Shown here one piece after another: positions 32,965 to 38,478 of a stretch of DNA of 38,478 nt. The position numbers and the translations under genes are program-made. Origin of the DNA: Terriglobia bacterium (GTDB lineage Bacteria; Acidobacteriota; Terriglobia; Terriglobales; Acidobacteriaceae); NCBI GenBank assembly GCA_020073465.1, contig JAIQFC010000036.1, forward strand, positions 1-38,478, in the 5' to 3' direction. Under the pieces are notes generated by a model that saw nothing but the letters and a program-made list of their open reading frames with translations, was not told the DNA's origin and did not search any database. Every line of letters starts with the position of its first letter. Within the stretch, counting starts at the first letter, position 1.

Positions 32965-33714
32965 TCATTTCCGGAAGAGGTCCACAATCGTCTGTTTCAT
33001 GACCTGGCCGTAAACGTTTGAGATCGATTGCGTCAGCGGAATGTTTTTCGGGCAGATGCGGACGCAGTTCTGTGCGTAGCTGCATTCGTGGATTCCACCG
33101 TCCCCGGTCATGGACTCCAGCCGCTCGCGTTGCAAAGATGCTCCCGTGGGATGTTGGTTGAAGAGTCGTACTTGGTTGATGATGGCGGCGCCCACAAAAC
33201 CCGTAGCCACAGTGAATTGTGGACAGACTTCCATGCACAGACAGCAGGACATGCATCGGGACATCGGATATGCCTGCTCCTGCTCTTCCTGAGAGATTCT
33301 CGGGCCGGGACCCAGATCGTATGTGCCATCGATCGGTACCCAGGCCCTGACACGCTTCAGATTCTCGAACAGGACGCTTCGATCGACTGCGAGGTCGCGA
33401 ATCACACGGAAGCGTGACAACGGCTCCAGGCGAATCGGTTGCTTGAGCTTGTGCACGAGCGACGAGCACGCCATGGCAGCCCTGCCGTTGATGAGCATGG
33501 CGCAAGACCCGCACACCTCTTCGAGACAGTTGGAGTCATAGGCGATGGGGGTTGTCGGTTTTCCCGTGCGATTCACGGGATTCATGGCGATGTCCATCAG
33601 GCCGCTGATCACATTCATACCCGGCCGCCACTTGAGATCGAACTCTTCCCAGAAAGGTTCTGACTGTGGAGTGTTTTGCCTCCGAATGACAAAGCGTACC
33701 GTTCTGTCGTTCAT
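32965..33714 (-). CDS. Succinate dehydrogenase/fumarate reductase-type iron-sulfur protein (SdhB/FrdB-like)
   Basis: This 249-residue protein has the full SdhB/FrdB layout. An N-terminal ferredoxin-like domain holds [2Fe-2S] ligands C63, C68, C71 and C83 (SNCLEEVCGSCAMLINGRAAMAC). A C-terminal domain starts CMSCCLCMEVCP (C154, C157, C160, C164) with a second cluster in CSYAQNCVRICPKNIP. These bind the [2Fe-2S], [4Fe-4S] and [3Fe-4S]-type centres that pass electrons between a flavoprotein and quinone. Its usual partners, the flavoprotein and membrane anchor, are not in this window. Instead it is the last gene of a minus-strand cluster with a 79-aa protein and an orphan NuoG-like subunit. It could be the B subunit of a dispersed complex or a wire in a different one. 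Confidence 0.9.
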   Translation of the reverse strand: MNDRTVRFVIRRQNTPQSEPFWEEFDLKWRPGMNVISGLMDIAMNPVNRTGKPTTPIAYDSNCLEEVCGSCAMLINGRAAMACSSLVHKLKQPIRLEPLSRFRVIRDLAVDRSVLFENLKRVRAWVPIDGTYDLGPGPRISQEEQEQAYPMSRCMSCCLCMEVCPQFTVATGFVGAAIINQVRLFNQHPTGASLQRERLESMTGDGGIHECSYAQNCVRICPKNIPLTQSISNVYGQVMKQTIVDLFRK

Positions 33715-33721
33715 ACAGATC

Positions 33722-33961
33722 TCATTTCACTTTGGCAGTAGGGATCACTGGCACGTCAGAACGATCGAGGCTTCGCCGCGCTGTATCAATAAGCGCTGAG
33801 TCGAGAATATCGGAGGCGTGGATCGCCAAGGCGCTGGCTTGTTGTCGTAGATCTGTGCGGTACCAAAAATCGGGTTGCCTCACCATGTCCTCGCATTGCC
33901 GTCTCAGTTCCAGCCAGCGGGCTGGCAAATTATGAGCCTGAGCGAACGCTTCCAGGGTCAT
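33722..33961 (-). CDS. Small protein of unknown function (79 aa)
   Basis: I do not recognise this 79-residue hydrophilic protein (LEAFAQAHNLPARWLELRRQ, later SALAIHASDILDSALIDTA). It has no cysteines beyond one, no membrane segment and a helical look. It is supported mainly by context. It begins 32 bases before the end of the NuoG-like gene and ends 7 bases before the SdhB-like gene, filling the gap with no spare sequence. The ATG at 33961 is preferred over a GTG at 33997; the ribosome-binding site is weak, as expected for an overlapping, coupled gene. A role in complex assembly would fit but is a guess. Confidence 0.6.
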   Translation of the reverse strand: MTLEAFAQAHNLPARWLELRRQCEDMVRQPDFWYRTDLRQQASALAIHASDILDSALIDTARRSLDRSDVPVIPTAKVK

Positions 33962-36344
33962 TCCATTCTCTCGGTTCGGCAAAAAGTTCGCGGTCACCAG
34001 AATCTGGTTCGTACGGCAAGAGAAGATGACTTTCCATCACGCTATTGAGAGCCGAACAATAACGACCCAAGCTACCTGAAGAGAACAGATCATTCTTGGA
34101 GGAAGTGATCAACTGTACCTCAGCTCCAGCCGCTCGATTGAGCGTGGCAAGCCGCGTCAAGCCGGAAAAATCAACATGCCGAGATCGATACGCAGGAACA
34201 ACGCTCTGGATCTCGTCCAGGACTGCGTTCGGGTCAAACGGGGCGAGCCGTGGTTCCAAGTCCTGCCTTTCCGTCCACACGGCCTGGCGATCCACCTCGC
34301 CGGATTGAGCGCCTCGTGACTGTCCCGCATCCGCGCGAATGCCTTCTCCACGCCTGACCAACTTTTCAATTGGATAAGCCATGTACTGAGCAACGCGAGC
34401 TATGATCTCCAGGTCGCTCTTGGGGCCGGCCACATCTCCGGCCTTCTTCAATCTCTGGAGATCGCCACATGTATTCGTGAAAGTTCCCGATTTCTCGTAA
34501 GCTGAAGTGGCGGGAAGAACAACATCCGCCAGCTGAGCAGTCTCCGTCAGGAACAAATCCTGCACAACCAGGAATGTCGCACGCAGCGCAAATGGGTCGA
34601 CATGGTAACGGCCTACGGGATTTGAACCAACGACGTATAGGGCCTTGAGCAATCCATTCTTGGAGCCTTCCAGGATCTGGAGCAGATTCAGACCTGGCTC
34701 CTGGGGAAACTGTGCGTCCCATTTCTCACGAAACTCGCCACCCTCCGAAAGCGGTGTATACCCCGGAAGCAAATCCGGGTATAGCCCCATGTCGGAAGCG
34801 CCACGGGAGTTCGCGTAGTCACCCAGGCAAACCCACTTGCAGGTGGGTATCGCTGCAGCCATGACTCGGACGAGTCGAGCGATGTCGCCTCCTTGCAATT
34901 CAGCACCGCACACCACGATAAGGTTCTTTTCTGTCGATATTTTTTCTCGCAGCGCAGTCAGGTCGTTCCGGTCCGCTGGATTCGCGCTGCATTTGTCACG
35001 CGCGCTATCGTCCCCACCGAGGAACGCCACCGCCCTCTCTTCGCTGCCTTCGTCTACACGGGCGAAACAGGTGGCTTGTCGGGTGAGCTTGATGACTCTT
35101 GAATTGATCAGGTAAAGCCGTGCGTGGTGCAGCCTCACATTGTTCCGCATCTGCCAAGCGAGCAATGGATGCTGATACGTCGGATCGCTGCCAATGAGCA
35201 GAATGGCGGGATCCTCGAAAACGTCCTTCATGCTGGCAGTGGTACCAGGTTTGTCCGCAAGAGCACGAAAGAAGGCTGGAAAATCCGCCGTCCGGTGGTG
35301 ATCGATATTGTTGGTCCCAAGGACAACCCTTGCGATCTTTTGCAGTAAATAGTTCTCTTCGTTAGTCGTGCGCGTTGAGCCGATCACTCCGATCGTCTTG
35401 CCGCCAAACTCATCTCGGATTTGGCGGAATCGCCCAGCAACAGTTGCGAAGGCTTCTTCCCACGACGTTGGAACCAAGCGGCCATCCTTACGAATTAGCG
35501 GCTGCTTGAGCCGCTCGGCGTGGGCGGTGAAATCGAACGCGTAGCGTCCCTTGATGCAGAGAAAATCGCTATTGATCCCGCTCTTATCCCGATTGGACCC
35601 GCGAACAATCTCCATTCCAGTTTCGCTGGGACGCACGGCCAAGGTCGTGGTACATCCGTCAGCACAGTGCGTACATATGGTCGCCACGTGCTTCATTTCC
35701 CATGGCCGGGTTTTGTAGCGATAGGGACCAGACGTCAGGGCACCAACCGGACAGATATCGATGCACATGCCACATTCTTCGCACTCCAGGTAATCCCCTT
35801 TGTTGGGGACAATCAGCTGAGATGAGTTGCGGTTGGCGATGCCGAGGGCCCAAACATCCATTCCCTCGCCACAGACGCGCACGCAGCGGTAGCACATGAT
35901 GCAACGTGGCCGGTCGAAGTAGACGATGGGAGACCACTGCTGCTCGTCCTTGTGATTCTTTGGATCAATTAGCCTGGACTCTCCCGGGCCGTAGCTGAGA
36001 GTCGCGTCCTGCAGTTCGCATTGCCCACCGGCGTCGCAGACTGGGCAGTCTAGAGGATGGTTCTGCAGGACGAATTCCAGCATCGCTTTTCGCGCCTGCT
36101 TGACAGTGTCGCTCTCGGTCGTAACCACCATCCCCTCGCTGATGAAAGTCGTGCAGGCGGTCTGCAGCTTGGGCATCTTGGCAATTTCCACGAGGCACAT
36201 CCGGCAAGCCCCTTGCAGAGATAGACCAGGGTAATAACAGAAGGAGGGGATCTCTATTCCTACACTCTTGCAGGCCTCAATCAGCAGCGTCCCGGCTGGT
36301 TGGACTACTTTCTTTCCGTCGACCGTTATGGTTACGTCAGCCAT
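33930..36344 (-). CDS. nuoG: NuoG-like NADH-quinone oxidoreductase subunit G / Mo-pterin-fold iron-sulfur protein
   Basis: This 804-residue protein has the NuoG domain order. A [2Fe-2S] ferredoxin domain has CYYPGLSLQGACRMC. The His/Cys [4Fe-4S] segment includes HPLDCPVCDAGGQCELQD. Two [4Fe-4S] clusters are in CIMCYRCVRVC and CEECGMCIDICP. An extra cluster motif (CTHCADGC, later LCIKGR) leads into a Mo-bisPGD-fold domain. The usual metal-ligand position near GTNNIDHHRTADF has no Cys or Sec, so the large domain is probably non-catalytic, as in complex I. No other nuo genes are present; neighbours are a 79-aa protein and an SdhB-like protein. The ATG at 36344 lies 65 bases from a perfect 21-bp dyad. 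It could be an alternative complex I subunit or part of a distinct electron-transfer complex. Confidence 0.87.
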   Translation of the reverse strand: MADVTITVDGKKVVQPAGTLLIEACKSVGIEIPSFCYYPGLSLQGACRMCLVEIAKMPKLQTACTTFISEGMVVTTESDTVKQARKAMLEFVLQNHPLDCPVCDAGGQCELQDATLSYGPGESRLIDPKNHKDEQQWSPIVYFDRPRCIMCYRCVRVCGEGMDVWALGIANRNSSQLIVPNKGDYLECEECGMCIDICPVGALTSGPYRYKTRPWEMKHVATICTHCADGCTTTLAVRPSETGMEIVRGSNRDKSGINSDFLCIKGRYAFDFTAHAERLKQPLIRKDGRLVPTSWEEAFATVAGRFRQIRDEFGGKTIGVIGSTRTTNEENYLLQKIARVVLGTNNIDHHRTADFPAFFRALADKPGTTASMKDVFEDPAILLIGSDPTYQHPLLAWQMRNNVRLHHARLYLINSRVIKLTRQATCFARVDEGSEERAVAFLGGDDSARDKCSANPADRNDLTALREKISTEKNLIVVCGAELQGGDIARLVRVMAAAIPTCKWVCLGDYANSRGASDMGLYPDLLPGYTPLSEGGEFREKWDAQFPQEPGLNLLQILEGSKNGLLKALYVVGSNPVGRYHVDPFALRATFLVVQDLFLTETAQLADVVLPATSAYEKSGTFTNTCGDLQRLKKAGDVAGPKSDLEIIARVAQYMAYPIEKLVRRGEGIRADAGQSRGAQSGEVDRQAVWTERQDLEPRLAPFDPNAVLDEIQSVVPAYRSRHVDFSGLTRLATLNRAAGAEVQLITSSKNDLFSSGSLGRYCSALNSVMESHLLLPYEPDSGDRELFAEPREWNDPGSVRSGS

Positions 36345-36405
36345 TGGTCATCAGCTTGGGTGTGGCATTACGGGTCGTCATCGCTTGTCGCTTGACTAGG
36401 GCTCT

Positions 36406-36435
36406 ATTGTATATCGTGTCACGATATACTGCTAT
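36406..36435. promoter_or_regulatory. Perfect 21-bp dyad operator in a divergent promoter region
   Basis: GTATATCGTG and CACGATATAC (36409-36418 and 36420-36429) form perfect 10-bp arms around one T. Leftwards, TACAAT (36406-36411, minus strand) is a good -10 for the NuoG-like gene. Rightwards, TTGTAT (36407-36412) and TGCTAT (36430-36435) are a weak -35/-10 pair with the dyad as spacer. A repressor here would block both directions. Confidence 0.7.
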
Positions 36436-36488
36436 TGATTGGAGGGTCGAGTGCGTTCTGGAACAGGAGCACACCTCGGGATTCAGTC

Positions 36489-38156
36489 ATGATTCCCTTC
36501 GATGCGGCACACGCCGCAGTGCACTACCCAAAGGATCGCCGCTTCCGGATTTGGGTTCGCCCCTCCATTCTCATCGGAATCGGAGCCGTGCTTCTGGCCG
36601 CGGTCCTCGCCGCCTGGATTGAAGTTGCGATAGCTGGTCTGCCCGCCGTTCCTCCGGTGCCTCAGATTTATCCCAACAACTTCGTTGGACCGCACGGGTT
36701 CCCGCTCTGGGTGCGCTACTGCCATTTTTTCAATTTCTTCTTTGTGATGCTGCTGATTCGAAGTGGCCTATCGATCCTGTTCGATCATCCTCGTCTCTAT
36801 TTCAATGATGACTGTACTCCGGGAAGCGAATGGATCCGTTTGACGCCCCTCAAAGTTCCGCGCGACCGCATCTGGACCGCAAAAGACGATGCCCGCTATC
36901 TTTCGCCCATTGTTGGCACGCCGGGTTACAGACACACTATCGGCATTGCGCGGGTTTGGCACTTCATCGACGTTCACGGATTCATCTTCACGGGCATTTT
37001 CTTCATCGTCATGCTGTTCGATACCGAGCAGTGGCGGCGGATCGTCCCTACGTCGTCGATGGTTCTTTTGCAGGCTTGGAATACGTGGGTGCACTACGCG
37101 ACGTTCTATATGCCTGCGGAGCCAAACGGCTTTTATGGCTACAACGCCCTGCAGCAGATTGCCTATTTCACTGTCGTCTTTGTCTTCGGACCCTTGGCCA
37201 TTGCGACGGGCATCGCTATGTCACCGGCGGTGGTGAACCGCTTTCCCTGGTACGCCAAGATATTTGGCGGCAGGCAGTCGGCCCGATCCATCCATTTCCT
37301 CACCATGCTCAGTTTCTTTGCTTTTCTCGTGGTGCACGTCACGCTAGTTGTGATGACAGGATTTGCGAGGAACATAAACCACATCGTGATGGGAACGGAT
37401 GATCAGGGGCATATGGGCATGTATCTGGGATTCGTGGGAATTGGTGTGGTGGTTCTCTCATGGATTGCGGCGCACTACATTTCATGGAACCATCCGCGTG
37501 GTCTGCAACACACACTGAAGTCCGTGACGTACCCTATGCAACTGCTCACGTTGAACCGGCTCGTTCCGCACCAGAACTATTCCGAGCAGGATATCTCGCC
37601 GTACTTCTGGCCTAATGGCAAGATGCCGGTGCGAGAGGACTGGAAACGTCTTGCCGAGCGCAGCTTTCAGGATTTTAAGCTGCAAATCGGCGGTCTTGTC
37701 GAAAACCCAGTGGTACTTTCGCTCTCCGACATCGAGAAGATGGGCGTGGTGGAGCACATCACAATGCATCACTGCATTCAAGGCTGGAGTGGCATTGCCA
37801 AATGGGGCGGCATTCCGATGCAGAGGCTGATTGACCTCGTGCGCCCGAAACCGGAAGCCAAAGTGGTGGCTTTCTTCTCCTTCGGCGAAGCACTCTACGG
37901 TGGCCCATATTACGACACACAGAGCCTGGAGAATGTACTAAAGGCCGAGTGCTTGCTTGCGATTCGGATGAATGACCAACGGCTTCCGGACGTGTATGGA
38001 GCGCCACTACGGCTGCGTGTCGAGAATCAACTCGGCTACAAGATGGTCAAGTGGATTGAGCGCATTGAGTTTATCCAGTCAGAGAAACAGTTGGGCGCGG
38101 GAGAAGGGGGAAAGAACGAGGACGATGAGTACTTTGATCTGCTCCCTAACATCTGA
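36489..38156 (+). CDS. Membrane cytochrome b fused to a sulfite-oxidase-family molybdopterin domain
   Basis: This 555-residue protein joins two modules. The N-terminal ~350 residues contain about six hydrophobic segments (e.g. SILIGIGAVLLAAVLAAWIE, FFNFFFVMLLIRSGLSILF, IHFLTMLSFFAFLVVHVTLV) with conserved histidines, as in di-heme cytochrome b561-type subunits. The C-terminal ~180 residues are a sulfite-oxidase/YedY-type molybdopterin domain with the Mo-ligand Cys C429 in HHCIQGWSGIAKWGG and the later RLRVENQLGYKMVKWIERI. The fusion suggests direct electron flow between a Mo-centre substrate and the quinone pool. The substrate is unknown; family members act on sulfite, sulfoxides or related compounds. 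The ATG at 36489 is chosen; a TTG at 36435 is open but lies in the operator region. It diverges from the NuoG-like gene. Confidence 0.87.
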   Translation: MIPFDAAHAAVHYPKDRRFRIWVRPSILIGIGAVLLAAVLAAWIEVAIAGLPAVPPVPQIYPNNFVGPHGFPLWVRYCHFFNFFFVMLLIRSGLSILFDHPRLYFNDDCTPGSEWIRLTPLKVPRDRIWTAKDDARYLSPIVGTPGYRHTIGIARVWHFIDVHGFIFTGIFFIVMLFDTEQWRRIVPTSSMVLLQAWNTWVHYATFYMPAEPNGFYGYNALQQIAYFTVVFVFGPLAIATGIAMSPAVVNRFPWYAKIFGGRQSARSIHFLTMLSFFAFLVVHVTLVVMTGFARNINHIVMGTDDQGHMGMYLGFVGIGVVVLSWIAAHYISWNHPRGLQHTLKSVTYPMQLLTLNRLVPHQNYSEQDISPYFWPNGKMPVREDWKRLAERSFQDFKLQIGGLVENPVVLSLSDIEKMGVVEHITMHHCIQGWSGIAKWGGIPMQRLIDLVRPKPEAKVVAFFSFGEALYGGPYYDTQSLENVLKAECLLAIRMNDQRLPDVYGAPLRLRVENQLGYKMVKWIERIEFIQSEKQLGAGEGGKNEDDEYFDLLPNI

Positions 38157-38181
38157 AACGACTCGCTCTGTCGGAGCGTAA

Positions 38182-38478
38182 TTACCCTGGTTCGCGAAGA
38201 GGTTGTGCTGCGATAGCGGGGGCCTGGCGTGCAAACGTAATGAGGAGATTAAATGCAAAGACGGTGACGGCGGCCATCTCGCAAATCGCGGACGTCGGAA
38301 GCCATGACCAGGCAGCGCGAACCATACCTTGATAGGCCAATACTTCTGAACTGACTCGCAAGAGACAGCCGACTGCAAGCAGCATGAGAGAGCAGAACAT
38401 CAGTTTGGTACTGAACAGCAGCCGCATTCCTGAAAATGCTGGAAGCACGCGCTGGCCGATGGCAAACACCATCGTAGC
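38182..38478 (-). CDS. nnrS: NnrS-like heme/copper membrane protein, C-terminal part (runs off the window)
   Basis: About 97 C-terminal residues are visible; the frame stays open to the right edge, so the start lies outside. VFAIGQRVLPAFSGMRLLF, then FCSLMLLAVGCLLRVSSEVLAYQGM, is the recognisable terminal signature of NnrS, a polytopic protein linked to nitric-oxide tolerance and denitrification. Three hydrophobic segments are visible (about LMFCSLMLLAVGCLL, WLPTSAICEMAAVTVFAFNL and the tail). It converges on the cytochrome b-molybdopterin gene, with a 5-bp-stem hairpin between the stops. Presence of NnrS suggests the right end of the window deals with nitrogen-oxide or redox stress. Confidence 0.75.
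   Translation of the reverse strand, partial: ATMVFAIGQRVLPAFSGMRLLFSTKLMFCSLMLLAVGCLLRVSSEVLAYQGMVRAAWSWLPTSAICEMAAVTVFAFNLLITFARQAPAIAAQPLREPG

Noticed and set aside
32669..33514. Long leftward reading frame of 281 codons
   Set aside because: It overlaps the SdhB-like gene in another frame. Its protein shows no family features, while the SdhB-like frame has all expected cysteine clusters.
1..38478. CRISPR arrays or intact insertion sequences
   Set aside because: No regularly spaced identical repeats with unique spacers and no transposase-like protein or terminal inverted-repeat pair was seen.

Overview
The window is bacterial and most of it (about 1,550 to the right end) looks like an Acidobacteriota chromosome. 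The evidence is two very large Oar-type TonB-dependent receptors with N-terminal carboxypeptidase-regulatory-like domains, a high density of Tat- and Sec-exported enzymes, several YtcJ-like exported amidohydrolases, and moderate GC. The first ~1.5 kb is different: visibly higher GC, alphaproteobacterial-looking codon use, and the CCCTCTCCC-type intergenic hairpins common in Rhizobiales. It joins the rest inside one open reading frame that fuses half of a cupin to a nuclease domain. This is either a real horizontal-transfer fusion or, more likely, a chimeric assembly join.

Layout. 1-1,540: a dihydrofolate-reductase-like (RibD C-terminal) gene and the nuclease half of the fused ORF. 1,540-5,414: the cupin (oxalate-decarboxylase-like) half, an exported amidohydrolase lying between two ~112-bp direct repeats, and a MerR+XRE+cupin regulator. 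5,437-9,267: TonB receptor 1 (minus strand). 9,641-12,476: an exported amidohydrolase and an exported ureohydrolase (agmatinase/arginase family), minus strand. 12,750-15,345: a LytS-type histidine kinase, a LytTR response regulator and a small cytochrome c. 15,445-23,577 (minus): an apparent operon of gamma-glutamyltransferase, two Tat flavoproteins, an NTF2-like protein and a third Tat flavoprotein. 24,078-32,093 (plus): TonB receptor 2, a fourth flavoprotein paralogue, an unknown protein and a Tat amidohydrolase. 32,094-32,964: no gene, but two degenerate tRNA-Asp relics and integrase-arm-like repeats, probably an old integration scar. 32,965-38,478: an electron-transfer block with an SdhB/FrdB-like iron-sulfur protein, a 79-aa protein and an orphan NuoG-like protein (minus), a divergent cytochrome b-molybdopterin oxidoreductase fusion (plus), and the C-terminal end of an NnrS-like membrane protein (minus).

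Working model (inference). The four Tat flavoproteins resemble the spermidine dehydrogenase family. With the exported ureohydrolase, cytochrome c, gamma-glutamyltransferase, exported amidohydrolases and TonB receptors they could form an envelope-located system for taking up and oxidising polyamines, guanidino compounds or related amines.

The best support for co-regulation is in the DNA. TonB receptor 1, the gamma-glutamyltransferase operon and the TonB receptor 2 operon have the same promoter design: TTGACA, a 17-18 bp spacer, a TAACCT/TAGGCT -10, and a dyad AACCTTNC-N9-GNAAGGTT overlapping the -10 and start site. A fourth, orphan copy sits just after the response-regulator gene, pointing at no leftward gene. 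I see no CRISPR array, no intact insertion sequence and no intact RNA gene.
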